DNA of 64,000 nucleotides from Symsagittifera roscoffensis (lineage: Eukaryota; Xenacoelomorpha; Acoela; Convolutidae), in NCBI RefSeq assembly GCF_963678635.1, contig NC_087066.1, positions 18,103,275 through 18,167,274 of the forward strand, in the 5' to 3' direction. The position numbers and the translations under genes were made by a program. Below the pieces are notes generated by a model, which saw nothing but the letters and a program-made list of their open reading frames with translations, searched no databases and was not told the DNA's origin. Each line of letters starts with the position of its first letter. Within the stretch, counting starts at the first letter, position 1. Below, piece by piece: positions 27,801-42,800 of this stretch.

Positions 27801-30800
27801 TTTACAATTTCAACGTTATAAAACAGCAAATTTGACGCTTAATTACATACCTCTATTTTCATGAATAATCAGTTTATGTTATGCAAAACACTACTAACCA
27901 GCTTCGAATCTCGTTTCCCACTCGCTACTTGTAAACCAGTTCTTGATAATATCCCAAAATTTATTCTGACCCAGCGGCTGACAGATCCCATAGAGTATCA
28001 GAGGGATACTCTGCTGCACTGCTTGAGACTCATGAGCATGGATCAGTTCCCAGAACGTTTCTAGTAGATACTTTTCCTGCAGGTGGACAAGGAATCCGAG
28101 GTGTTCCTGGTAGTCAGTTCCCGAAAAAGTGTCCGCATGCAGGAGCATAAGTCGAATGCACCTCACGACGCTGAACTGAGCTGAACGGTCACTGTACTCT
28201 CGCAGGAACTGAAATAGCCGATAGAACTGATGGTAATATTAAAGCCGATACAACAGATGCTATTCATTTCCAATGCTATGCAGCAAAAATGCCACCAAAT
28301 GAGCACGTTTATTTCGAGTTTGATTCTTAAAAAATGTGAATCGCTAATATAACACTACGCTCACTTGCGCAATGGCAAGTAAAAATAATTATTACAAAGT
28401 ATTGTCGAGCAAAAAGATCGTCTTTCTAAAATACTAACGGACTCTTTTTCATTAAAAATCAAAAACCCGAGTAAAACGCGCGAAAAATATTGAACACGCT
28501 GTAAACCCGTCAAAAAACTAACTCGTATGAATATGTAGAGCAACTTCAACTTTGACGGAAACTCTTCGGGGTTGAACTCAAATCTGCCCAGCGATGTCTC
28601 CCAGCAATGCATCGGCGGCCCCTTAGACACATGAACCTCTGTATTCTTCTCGTCTATAACTCGAATGTCCGAGACCATTTGATTCGCTTCCGATTCGTGG
28701 GTTTTACTCTCGGGCACTTTACACTTGAATGCCGATTGGGCTCTAGCTGGGTGAAACTCGACTAAGTTAGAAGATGAAGGTCCCGATTGGCTGGTCGAAG
28801 GACCATTAGGGTTACTCGAATTACTATCAGATCCGACCCATTTAGAGATTTGGGGAAGCGAATTGCCGACACTACTGCTATTACTGAAATAGTTCGGGAA
28901 ATATAATAAATCTCCATTTTGAGCTTAATAAGTTAAAACTGACTTTAACTTACGGAATCGTTTCGGCATTTGTCTCGCTGAATGTCTGAAAACAATTCTA
29001 AGTTTAGATTGTATACAATCTTCTTCAAAGCGAAACATTTACTTCAATTTCAGGATAAAAAATAACTCAATCACAACTGAAATTATTGGCGTTGCAGCAT
29101 TCATCAATCAACGCATGCTCAAAATTCGACAGTTTACCTACCACACTGCTTTTTCTTTGGCTTTAAAGGTAAGAGGTGGACTTAGATCAACGACTCGAGG
29201 ATTAGTGCTTCTCGCAGTGCGTACCTTTAGTGACTAAACTTCCAGCTATAATTGAAACAACACTGCGCTTACAACTCCTATATCCATCCTCACTTACCAC
29301 TTTCAGATCTGATTGACCATCAGCGCCTCCTTGGCCGCTATTCTTACTCTCATCCGAGTCCGAATTATTCGACCCACCGTCTCCCCCTCCTATCTTCCAC
29401 GCAGGCGCCGACACTTTCTTTTCTCTCTTTCCTTTTCCATCCTTAGTAACTCCTCCACTTTCAATATTCTGAGATGACGTCATAGCTGTTATAGCTGCCG
29501 TGAAGTCTTCTGGTTCCATAACATACAATTGACTTAACTTCGTCTCCATAGGCGGGCATAAAAGCTGCATTAGACTGAAAACCAAATCGAAGAGAACTGC
29601 TTCTTCGTCACAGAAATCGCAATCGATGTCGGGTCCCATATCTGAGTCGTCGCTCGGGTTGTGCTTCGACGCCGCTCGGATTCGAGCTGTCCTGGTGTGT
29701 ATTTCGACGTCGGCGGGCGAGGTGAAATCCAAGCAGGTGTGACGTCCTGGCAGAGGACATGTTAGCATAACGTTAAGCATGACTATAATTGATCTTGCAT
29801 ACGTTGTATCGAGGCCTTGGAACGCTTTGAACTCTTGTAGTTCCGACTAAAATGAGAAAATCAGATTATAAACGGAAAAGATCTTTTAAACAATCATCAA
29901 GAAAAACAAAAACGATCCGCTGTTATGGTCATTCAATTCAAACGAAATCTGTCAAAGTTTTTAAATGAAGCATGTGACATTAATCAGAACGTAAAAAGGT
30001 AATTAAATAATTAGATTGCGAGTTAATTTAGCGTCATTTCGTTAGTTAATGACCAACGTGGCATTGATTGTGATTAAAAATAAACAAACTGGGCGAGTTA
30101 TGAGAAGCCCAGTTGAAAAAGATCCCATATCATGAGCACATAAACGCAAGACATCTTACCCATTGGTTCGAGCTACAAGCGTTCATCTGAAAACAACATA
30201 ACACGCGAGTCTACACATTAATCACTACTAGAATATACAATAAATCTACTAGGATGTAACAGATTAGCCCAAAATCATACACACAATTTTAATGAATTAT
30301 GTCATTCGAAATCATTATGCAACAACTGGAATTTCAGTCAATTTCTGCTATTTACATAATTGCGCGATATCGCTTATCAAGATTTTGTCTAGGAGCAAGT
30401 TTTTTCTTTCATTGTCGCATCATTCTCCGCGAAATATGTCCAGATTTTGAATTCTCATCGCTGACTTAGATTTTGGTGCGACCTAGTTAAACCTCTGTCA
30501 CGACCAAGTTTAAACTTGAGTGCGTCTACGATTAGAAAAAAAATGGTAATTAAAAAAAACGGTTGAAAGAAGAAATAAATCTAATTTGTTGACACTAAGT
30601 TGATAAACACTTAACCAAAAAAAATATCTAATAACAGCCAGTGTAACTATATGAGTCAGATTTATTGAAGAGGGTGGGCATTTTTTAGTGATGTTGTCAT
30701 TAAAATTACATCAAACTGTGGCTGATCAACACTTAAAGGTATCTAACAGCGCCAATGAATACAAAACTTGATGATGAGATTGCGCTTAACAAATAGCAAA

Positions 30801-33800
30801 AACAGGTAATTTCAGCGCATTAAAAAAAAATCCCTCGGCACAAATACTTAGGGTACCGATTTTGTCGACCCATTACTGTCAATTTTTTTTTTATTGTGGG
30901 CGATTAGCAGAGGATCTATGAAAGGCTGTTCAGCCTGTCTAAGCATAGTCCGTTTATCTTATTTCCCCACATTACAGAGTAATTTTGTTGAGCGAAGCTT
31001 TTTATCGCGACTCAAGCTCATTTTTTAATGTCTTGAATTTTCACGTGGTACCACTATAACAGCCAAAATTGGTATGTCTGTTGAAGACCTGAAGCTAGTG
31101 GTTAAATGAGCGCTCGTCCTCACTCACTATCATTGCCATGGCAGGGGATCGATTACACGATCTGACAATCACAAAGTGAATGCCGCCTTAACACTGTGCT
31201 AAATGCCTTTAAGCCAATGCACGAAAAGCCTATATCCGGCCATATTAGCTGTATAAGGCGTAAAATGCCGCTAGTATCGTCGGATATATGCTCATCGTGT
31301 TTGGTTTCAAAACACGAGTTCTTGGGGGCGACAAACATTGTTACCACCTTTAAACAAAAAAGCATCATCAAGTGATCATTATATAAAGCAACTTTTATTT
31401 GTCTACGCGCTTACAAAACTCAAAAAATTTTAATAGATTTGATTTTTTTTTGTGTTATTTAACTTTGAATAGGATTCTCCAATGCAGATTCACAAACCAG
31501 AATTCTACCTGTTTTAAAAGCGAGTCCAACATCAGAATAAAACACACTGAGATTCTTTCACAGTCATTTTCGATCTCCTTGTCTTTGGCCAACTGTTCCT
31601 CCTCAGCAGGTGTCATAGCGGGTGGCTCCTCCGCCGTGCCACCCGGCGCATCTGTTGAAGACTGTAGGCCGGTGGTGGTGTTTGCTGCTGCTGCAGCTGT
31701 TGTCGGAGAGAGGAATGAGCTGGCGTGGTATTTGCGTTGCAGCCATGACACCACACTCTGAGGTACTTGGCTCCTTAAATAAAAACAGATTGAATCAGAA
31801 AAAAAATGATTCGATATCATGAAGCTAATTACGAATTCAAAATTTAACTAGCTAACTAATTTCTCCAAAACCAGAAAACCAGTTAAAACAATTAGCACAA
31901 CCAATAGACAGTTGAAAAAGTTTCAATGAGCTGAATGACAGCAAAAAAGTTTTATTTTAAACTAAATACATTACCTAAAAGCTCTTTTCAAGAACTTTTC
32001 ATGATTGCCACAATTTTGACAAAACTTTCCCAATTAGAGACAAGTAGAGCCATTTTCTGCGCACAGAATGTTCTAATCAAAATAATTTGGGAAAACATTT
32101 TTTAAATAAATGTCTCTTGTTATTTTTTTTTATCTAGGAGGTCGATTGAATTGAGTGAAAAGTGCGAAAAGAGCGGTAAATATAGTTCAAAGAAACAGTA
32201 AAATTTTACTACAAAAACATGGGAGGTCTTCCTCTCAAACGTCGTCAAATTTAGTCTGGAAAACGAAAACAAAGCACACCAGTTTTTCTCGACATTTAGA
32301 CAAATGTTTTGCCCTTTTGGAATCCATATCACAGACAACAGGACAATAATACAATGTCACATTTGATCCCCTATGAGATTTCTTTTAGATAGTCAAAATT
32401 GGTTGGTCTTTTTCAGTTACGTAGTCGGAACAAAAACTGGGTGATCAGGTAACTTTTTAACTAGCTGAGAAATCTTAAATTTCAAATCCACTTGCGAAAT
32501 TCAAAGTCATGTAGATTTTTTTGCCTGATTTGGAGTTTTGTCATTGTTGAGGGTAATTTGCCCTACCTTTAGCAAATGAATGAGAATGAAACTCAAAAAA
32601 GTCAAACCGCAAAACAAGGATAGCCGGTTACTGTACAAATAGCACAGAAAGTTCCGACCAGACAAGTTTTTGATTCCCAAAATTACACTGAAAAAACTCC
32701 AAAAACTATCTTTACTTGATTAAAACTAAGTTTGCACGGCTTAAAATAAGCTTAAATAAGCTATTGTAAGCCTACACGGTCACCTTATTAGCTCGAAATT
32801 GGACTAAAAATCAAAAAAATTCAAACCGGTTTTTCACGAGACTGTGAAAACATTTTTCAAAAAGTTTAACGTCGTCGAATCACGACTGAACGGGCTTTAA
32901 TATAAATTATCACTCGACCCATTCCGATGATTATTTGTGGTACTTGATTTTGCGTGGAAAACAAAAGAAAAAAAATAAACCAGACCAGTAAACCCAAACA
33001 TAGCTAACAGATGTGTAGAAGAGTCCAGGAACCCAAGTAAACAAAAAATGCTAATTATTTTTGAAAAAATCTCAACTTTCTAATTTCAAAGAAAAAAGAT
33101 GACCTTAGAGCTTTTTAAAATTGCTTGAAACTGCTTGTCTATAACAATTTATGACAAGCATTTTTCGATAAAATTAACCCATTTTGAGGAAACAGGGTCA
33201 AAATGTTAATTTTTTATTTCGCTGGGAAATCTGAAAAATAAATTTCACTTTCACAACTAGAAGTCTATCACGTTTTTCGTGAGCTTTTCCTGTTCGATAG
33301 TGGAGTTTGCCTTTCTTTTAACAAATGAATTGAACTAAAATTTAGAAAAATCAGAAGTCAAATTGCGAAAAAGTAAATTTGAACCTGAACAAATTTTATG
33401 ACTTTTCTTGAAAAAAATTATCGCGACCTATATAAGAGTCTGAACTACGTTCACCGACTCTTAATAACTTAATAATAACATCAACTGCGGAAAAAAGCTT
33501 CATAGAAATGATTATTGCTTTGTTAGAAAATTATTTTAAAACTGCAAGACTCACCGCAGGAGTAGATCTATTTCAATAGTACAAATTTTTCGGTTTAATG
33601 ATCTGGTCTCTCTGTTTTCCTTTTGCTGATACACCTATTTACTAATATAACATTTACTGTCCTAGCATTAACTTCATTTAGTTCGTTTCAATTAGTTTTA
33701 CACAGCAAACAACCTAAACGATTCAAAATTAACTTCATTTAATGATATCTCATAATATTTTTTTTGACATAACAAGGATGAAATGACGATCTTACTTGTC

Positions 33801-36800
33801 CCTTGGAAACAGATGCGTCTCGCTCGTGTACCACACTGAAGCCACGTTCAAAGTAGTGTCTCCATGTTCCAACCTGTATATCACCTGGGCCCTTATAGCT
33901 TGGATTCCATCTGTCAACAGACTGCTCATGATTGACAGTGGGATTGTCACTCCCAGTTTGGAGAGGGTGTTGATCCAAATAAGGGCTCTCTCCTGGTCTG
34001 TCACTAGGGCACAGTGGAAGTAGGATGTGAAGAAGTTGAACAGTTCGCTGACTGAGAAGACAGCACACATTTGTTGGTCGAAGAGCTTACTAAAATATGT
34101 AAACTAAACTTGGTTTAACTCTCAACTTAAAGAGAGTTCGTCGCCATTAAAATTCACCATATCAAAAAAAAAACGTTTTAAAAGCACAGCGGCTACCTGA
34201 ACACGAATTTGAGGTCGTCCAGTTCTGCTGGCTCCACCTGTGTACTGACAGTGTCCAGCCAGTGTGGGATTACGGAGCTCCAGACATTGGGGGTGATGAC
34301 ATTGTAGGGCATGAGGCAGTAGATGGTGTGCAGACCCTGTCTCACCTGATGAGTCCTGCTCTCCAAAGAGTCCCTACAGATAATCGACAAAAACATAAAT
34401 TGTTTTCAAGCGAAAGACTTAACAAATAATCATCAATTTTGTATATTTATCAGCAATTTTTAAAAGCATCTTAGCAAAGGAATCGCTAAGTCCCTCGGTT
34501 TTCAGAGCCAATAAAGTTTTCAGGTAACACCATCGTAGTTAATGATTACTTTTATGAAGAACTTCAACTATAAACAGGGTTGCATGATTAAAATCAATGA
34601 TTTAAATCGGATTTTAATCGTGGAATAAAAATGAAAAAATCAACCCTTGTGTTATTCTGCCGAGGGCTGCGGTAAACATACAAGCCAGCTTGCAGTATTT
34701 ACATTGGTTACGTAATTCGTTCTTCATAGCATACTTTTAACTGGAAAAGTTTTTCAGCGCTTTCGGATTTATCCATTCCAGCCTCAGAAATTGACTGGGA
34801 ATCGAAAAATATGGGTAACTTGTGTTCTTCTTTCGGATGCCGAATCAGTAATTTTGCGGAAACTAATTGATTCTTGAAACAAAAACGTTTCCAATAAAAA
34901 TGGAAAAAATCAAGGTAAAATAATAAAAATCGGATTTAAATCAATCGAGAATATACATCAGATTTTTATGCAACCCTGACTATAAAGGACAAAAGCGTAG
35001 ACTTGAAAACTATTTATCGATCTATTTTTTTTGAGGATCAGAAATTGACTGCGAATCGAAAAATATGGGTTACTTGTGTTCTTCTTTCGGATGCCGAATC
35101 AGTAATTTTGCGGAAACTAATTGATTCTTGAAACAAAAACGTTTGAAATACAAATGGAAAAAATCAAGGTAAAATAATAAAAATCGGATTTAAATCAATC
35201 GAGAAAATACACCAGATTTTTATGCAACCCTGACTATAAAGGACAAAACCGTATACTTGAAAATTATTTATGAATCTAACTTTTTTGAGGATCGACTTAA
35301 GAAAAATAATCAAACTCAAACGTAATTCAAATAAATTTCTAAAGACCGGAAATATCAGCGAGGCGGGGGATGTGCGTTTTATGTGCGCGATGATGTGAAC
35401 TTTCAGTTAAGCAATATAGAGGTTAATTTCGAATGCATCAACATATCTATCGTATATTTCCGTTGTCTATAAACCCCCACAGAGCAAAAATGAGGTTTTT
35501 TTAATCACTTTGAGAATTACCTTCTGTACTTAAATGCTTTGAAAACTAATTTTCTTGTTTGTGGAGATTTTGATATCGATACTTTAGATTGCAAGCCAAC
35601 TTCCAATTCTTATATTAATCTATATAAGAGCTGTGGTGCGCATATTTTGAATAGAGTTAACTCGCATTACTCCAACATCGAGTAAATGTATTGATCATTT
35701 ATTTGCTAATTTTGACGCCAAAGTAAAAACACTGGATTCAACTATTTCTGATCATTTTCCCGTAATTGTATCTGGTTACGTGAATGTTGATCCGCAAGAA
35801 AATCAAGATTACTGCTATTGAAATCTTAAAAATCTTTACCGTGACGATAATATTTATAAATATTTATTCCTCTTAGAAAACAAATTGTCAAAGATTGATA
35901 AGCTTAGTGATCCCAATGAGAAATTATGTCTGTTAGTTGAATCAATAGTTTCATCAATTGATCGTTTTGCTCCCTTAGAAAAATCGAAATCCCAAAAACA
36001 GTCATGGGTTACCGATTCTACCAAAAAAAATCCTCAAAAACCGCAATCGGCTTTTCAGTAAGTGGGTACAAAATCCTACTGAATTGAATAAACTGAAATA
36101 TTCTCAAGCTAGAAATTTAGCAACCAAGTTAATAAGAAATGAAAAAAGAGTTTATTACGACAAAAAAGTTGGAAATGGTAGAAATTCGAAAACGCTGTTC
36201 CAGGCCTTTAATGAATTTTGCAAAGGAAACTCCAAAAACACGAGTTTTTTGGCTGCTGATGTTTTTAATGAATTTTTTGCCTCAATTGGCGAGAAACTGA
36301 GAAATCCTGAATTCGATTACAAACAAGCGTTGGGTTATGTAGATCGCATCGAAAAATCAATGGTGTTTTATGAAATTACCCGCAAGTAAATTGAAAATGC
36401 CATACATATGTTGAAAAACAAAGGTTTAAATGGTCATGATGGCATAAATAACAAAATTATAAAATTATCGCTGCCTGTAATTTCTATAAGAATTTGCAGC
36501 CTTTTCAACCAATGCGTTAAGAGTGGTTATTTTCCTCAAGGCTTAAAAGTTGCAAAAGTTGTTCCCCTTTTTAAGGGAGGTTTAAAAGATTCTTTGGAAA
36601 ATTATAGACCTATTAGTTTACTCAGTTCACTCAGCAAAATTTTCGAAAGGATAATATTCAATAGAATGTATAACTTTGCTAATAAGCAGAAGATTCTTTA
36701 TGAAAAACAGTTTGGATTTCAAAAGAAAAAGTCATGCGTGGACGCATTAATCGAATTCACCGAATTTATTAGAGAGGGATGGGACAAAAAATTGGTTGGT

Positions 36801-39800
36801 CAATCATGCCTTGTTGATCTTAAAAAAGCATTTGATACAATAAATCATGATCTTCTTTTGGCAAAATTGGAAAAATACGGATTTAGAGGCCGGATTCTTT
36901 GTCTTCTAAACAATTTCTTTACAAACCGACTTCAATTTGTTCAAACTGATAATAAAATATCTTCTAGTCGCTCTATGTCATGTGGAGTACCGCAAGGGTC
37001 AGTTTTAGGTCCGTTTTTGTTTTTAATATATAAAAAGGATCTTCCGAAAATTGCTGAAGGATCTGAGGTTGTTCTATTCGCTGATGATACTACAATATGC
37101 AATGCAGAAAAAAATTGTTGCGATAGTTTTGATAGTTCTATAAGTAAAATGGATAGATGGTTCAAAACGAATGGACTTTGTGTCAATCCTGGTAAAACTC
37201 AAATAATAAAATTTGGTAATAACTTTTCAAAAGATTACTTTACTTTTGGTACTACAGTTCAAATTACAAATGTGTGTAAATATTTAGGCATTTTTGTTGA
37301 TAAGAAACTTACTTTCAAACTTCACCTGTGTGCAAAAAATTAACTAAATTTTGTGGCATTGTCTGGAAAGCAAGGTATGTTTTTTCTAAACAGATGCTTC
37401 GCTTCTACAAAGCATATGTAAATCCTACAATCACTTATGGAATTTTAATATACGGCAATACATCCCAATCTCACCTTACCGAGATAATGAAACTACGAAA
37501 AAGAATCATGAGAGCAATTTTTTTCAAACGTAGATATGAATCAATAAAGGAAATTATGGACGAAAACAAATTGCTTACTGTTTTTGATTTATACTTTTTT
37601 GAGATGTTTAAGTACTTGTTTATGGAATTGCGATCGGACAAAAAAAATGGTTTTCTGTCTCAGATTTACTCCCAAAAAAAGTGGACCATGTAACAGGAGC
37701 AAAGCGAAAGGCGTAATTAAAGTGGCAAAATTTTCTACTACCGCTAAACAGAGATCGCTTCCAGTTAGAATTGTGCAGGCTTTTAACTATTTAAAACAAA
37801 ATGACTTGATACCTGTTAATAGACATGAAATGTCAGAAGTTAGTTGTTTGAGACTCTATAAACAGTTTTTTCAAATTTACCTATAAGACAATCAGGACCT
37901 CTACAAACTGTTTTTTAATTTCAGCCCTTAATTTAATTTGTTTGTTGAGTTGATGCTGGCTGTCTTCTCTTTACTCTCCAGGATATCCTACTCGATGAGC
38001 AGTACTGCTCTTTAGGATCTCCCTCCAGGCATAAGATATTGCTTTTGGCGTTGTATATGTAGCTGGTAAAGTAATTCAAATTTCAAATTTTTGCAATGCT
38101 TTCATCATACTCAGATGCTCCAGTCGCTAGGAAAAGATCAGCTAAGCAATATTTTGAGACTAAATGGCGAAAATCTTTTCGTGCAAGGAATTTAATTGAC
38201 TGTTTAACCTCTAAAATTAGGTAGGTGAACAGTTTAAAAAATATAATTATCAGTGATACCACCAACCATCTCCGGTTTAATTTTATTTTAAAATCAATTT
38301 CCACTCTTACCAATGACGTCCGATCCTTGCGTATTCCGGAGGACATGGCATCAAACACATTGTGAAGATCTCGAAACATGACTCAAGCATATCCGTCAGC
38401 CAACCATCGCTGATCTCAGTCTTCAAAACCTCCACAGAATTTCCGATCGAATCATTTTGCTGCACGAACACACATTGGAACCAATGCACAACTCCAGCTA
38501 TAAGACGTCCCAAAAATTCAGGTTTCGGCTTCTGCGCGGCAAAGAAAGATGTCGACTGTCCTGATTCATTAGTACTTCCTAGTGACACACCCTTATTTCC
38601 CCCAGAACCACCATGCTTTGCATTAGCTGTACTTTTATAGGGACTTGCACAGACTGAATTGATGAGCCAAATAGCCGATCTAGGGAGAAGTCTTCGGTCC
38701 TTATAAGCTACAACCCCTCCTTCGTTTAGGTTAGAAGGAGATGCTGATCCGTCGTAGGAACTGGAAGCTAAAAGTTGGTCCGCATTGAGACTGAATTGGT
38801 TTGGGTTCGAGTGGTCCTTCTGTTTGTTAGTCTTGGAAGAGGCTTGAGTGAGACTATACTCTGCCTCTTCCAGCAACCTACAACAAAAAAAAATCATTTT
38901 TTTAGAAATCTGCTGGCCACAGCATGGTACCAACTTTTAGTAGGCTATCAAAAACTAAATTCGAGAAATGCAGCCGAATACGTCTTTTTTCCTGGCAACT
39001 CGTTTTCCGGTCAATGTACAAACGCATCCCGCATGTTATAAATGTTGTAAAAAACCTGCTCATTTGTTCACGCTGAGTTGTTTTTTTTTATAGTTTAGAA
39101 TATCAGAAGTCAAGCGTTCGTAAAACGAAAAAATCGAGGAGGGAAATTGAATTCAGATACTAATAGCGGAACGACGGAATTTCCGTAGCAGCGATCCGTT
39201 ACAGAGTGCAGACAAAATCAGATGCCTCGTAGATAACTCGTAATACGAGATACTATTTCGAAGACCTTCAGGTCAAAGAATAAATTTCAAATAAATTTTC
39301 TGTGTCGAGAAAACTTTGAATTTTGCGATCATAAATAAGAAGTGAATGAATGATTTTAGCTACCATAAGGCTCAAATCTGCTACATGTATGATTGTTCTG
39401 GTGATGAAGGGTTCGGTATGCATTCGCCATGATAACTATCAAAACAATTTGTATTTCTGTTGCTATTTCAACTGTTTTAAAAATCTTATCTTGAACCTCG
39501 TCATACGGACTTGGGGATTTGATTTTCATTTGATATTTTTTAAGGTTTGCTTAATTGCAACTGTCTTCTATCTGTATTTATGTACCGATTGACGAATCGT
39601 GGTAAATCATTTTCGAATTTACCTGGTATTAGTCTCGAAGGTAATTGTGACTGCGTATTTGATTACGTATAATTGTCTATCTAAACTTGTCAGTCAAAAT
39701 TCCGAATGAAATTGTTTTAGTGTTTATGTTCCGGCCATTTGAAAAACGGGGAGGAACTTTGTGTTTCAGTTTTTTTCTTTTTGTTTTCCACTACAAACCA

Positions 39801-42800
39801 GGTACCACAAATATTGATCAGACTGGGTTAAGTGATATATCATATTAAAGCCCTTACACTCGCGATTTGAACCACATTTGAAAAGTTTTCCCAGTGTCGA
39901 GAAAAACCGGTTTGAAATTTTTGGTTTTTCGTCTTATTTCGAGCGAATAAAGCGAGTGAGCACCCATGTTTTTGCTTAAAAGCTTACAAAAGCTTAATTT
40001 GAAATGCATAAACTTAGTTTTACTTGGGTAACGTTTGCTTAATTTGAATATTTCAACGCCTTTTTGCAATCAAAAACTTCAAAAATGCAAAAAACTGCAA
40101 AACTTTTTAAAAAATTTTTTTTCGTTTTTCTGGTAATTTTTCTAAAAAAAATTGTTTTTCAATTTGCTTATTTCAGTATGGCTGTCGAATATACCTAATC
40201 CCCAAATTTTGTTCAGCTCATTTTATCAACGAAAATAATTTGAAAAAAAAAACTTTCTTTTCTAAGACTATGGTCGGAACATTGTGCTACTTGCACAGTA
40301 ACCGACTATCCTTGTTCTAAATTTGTTATTTATTTGCAGAATTTTTCTAAGACTATGGTCGGAACATTCTGTGATATTTGCTCAGTAAACGGCTATCCTT
40401 GTTCTAAATTTGTGATTTACTTGCTGAATTTCTCTAAAACTATGGTCGGAACATTGAGCTACTTGCACAGTAACCAACTATCCTTGTTCTAAATTTGTGA
40501 TTTACTTGTTGAATTTTACAACAAATGAATGCAAAAGTTTTACTTGAAACAACAAATGAATGCAAAAGTTTCAAAAAAAATGCTACAAAAAAAGATTCTG
40601 AATTGCCACAATGGAAAAATTTGAATTGCCACAAAAAAAAACTTGCAGAACATTTGAAAAAAAAGCTCTGAAAGCCTATAAAATAATTCAAGTTCTTGTA
40701 GTTTGTATCACGCCAAAAATATATAATAAAAAAGAAACAAACACGAAAATTCATTTTCAAAAATTTCAGCCAGAAAAAACTAAGCTCCCGAATGTCGTAC
40801 GACACTCGCCACATTCCTTTTTTTGACAAAACAGTCAAAAGCAAATCACAAAAAAAAATTCCGGAAATGTATGAAATTTTTTTACATTTTACAACATACG
40901 CCATCACATCAACTTGAATCGACTTCAAATCGTATTGCTCGACCCTTAAGCAACAAAAAACTGATTCCACGCACTTTTAGATTTATTAAGTAACAAGAAG
41001 CCATGCATTCGCTACAATGAAAATTTAATGCATTTATTTTTATTTCAAAGTTTTTTTCATCTTCTCACAGAAAATTTTGTCGTGTAAAAAACCAGAAAAG
41101 CAAAAACTATAATTACCCTTTTAAAAATGAAGAAAGTGAGTACTTAAAGAATCTGCCGTAAAAATAAAGAAATAGAACGCCCGGCAAGTAAGACGACAAA
41201 AAAGAGGACGGAATCAATGAAGCCGACAAAAAAATCAATTAAACTTTGAAAATTGTTTTAAATATAGACCCAGTATCGCTCCAGTAGCTCTAGACCCGCT
41301 TAACAATGCAACTAGGCAAGCTGTTAACAATGCAACGGGCAACTTGGCGAGATTGGAAATGGATATCTTAAAATTGGAGATCCTATGAGCAAAGTGGTTT
41401 ACGGTAGAAAAGAAGTCTAGTACCCGATTGCAATACCCTTGCTTATCGCAAGGGTAAATCTGAATGTTAGTTATGGAATATGATTGGTAAGTAATCAATA
41501 CTTCACGATCATGTCCAGTACAAAAGATATTAAGAAGAAGTTAATATATAGGACAATCAAGCAAACAGGGATCCATCACAGAGCAATCAACTTCTGAGTC
41601 AACGCAAAATGACGTAATTACGTTAGCTTTGTTCTTGAAAAGGATTCGTCGCCGCTTTAATTGTCGAAAACCTCTTCAGCAATGAAGACGAAAACAAAAC
41701 GAAACAAGAAGAGCCGGTTGCTGTGCAAGTAGCACCGAATGCGCCAAGCATATTCTTAAGAAACTACAAAAAGTGGGGTCTTATGCTCAAAACGACCTAA
41801 AATCAATATGCGCAAACGGCCTAAAGTCTTATGCGCAAAACGGCCTAAAATCAATAAAGTCACGCATTCCATCAAAACTTCCAGCTGATTAAAAAGTAGC
41901 AGAAATTACTACATTGTGAACTTGGTCTAAAAATAATAAAATTACTTTCAAGTCATTTGGGAAATTTTACCCAGACGAGTAAAATAGCTTCAGCAGAATA
42001 AAAATTTTATAACTTTGGTTATTTCGGCCAACAATCTTATCTACTGGAAATTATGATTGAAATCCCGGAGCATGTTATTTGATTTTGATTGTCTTATTAA
42101 CCGATCAGATTCAACCCTAAAAATTTCAGCTCAAGAAACATGTAGAAATACTAATTTTGGGCGGTTTAAAGCATAAGACCCAAAAAGTTTTTTTTTTAAA
42201 TGATTTTCAATTTTTTGTGCGTGCTGTGATGAAAAGATCCTAACGAAAGACTAGATTTTAAGCATTCCTCGTTAGTCATAGCAAAATAAGAAAAAGTTTA
42301 AAACAGTTTTCTACGAAATTAACTGATTAAATAAAAACAAAAAAAAATAAAAAAATTATTTTTTGCAGAATTCATTAAGTTTTTCATTCCTAATATGGCC
42401 TTAAAAAAAACTTGGAAAACTACTTTTACTAGATTTTTCAGGGCTGGAATAAAAATTCATGGCTTATTTACTCCTAATCTACAACTATCCTTTTATAATA
42501 AGCCTGCTCTGCTCGCTCGAAATTAGGCAAGAACTAAAATATTCAGCTGGTTTTTCTTGACACTGGGAAAGTATTTTGGAAATATTCATATCGTTCGAAT
42601 CACCACTGAAAGCGCTTTAATATGATATAACATTCAACCGAGTTCGATGACTAGTTGTGGTACCTGATTTTGCTAGGAAAACGAAAAAAATACTGAAACA
42701 CCCGAATACAAAGTTCCTCCCCACTTTCAGTGGTCGGAACAACAAGCAAGACGCAGCCTCTACGAAACCGACTTTTTTAGTAGCGATGATTACAGGTGAA

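Noticed and set aside
31090-31170. tRNA-like sequence with agtggttaaatgagcgc and gggatcgattac
   Set aside because: Box spacing is plausible, but no cloverleaf could be drawn confidently and no second copy was found.
40440-40970. 176-aa minus-strand ORF rich in Phe/Ser/Lys
   Set aside because: Overlaps R2-derived tandem repeats and A-rich DNA. The composition is that of translated poly-T.
41250-41390. Open stretch reading APVALDPLNNATRQAVNNAT
   Set aside because: Repetitive (NNAT twice), short, and next to a retroelement-type tail. Not supported as a gene.
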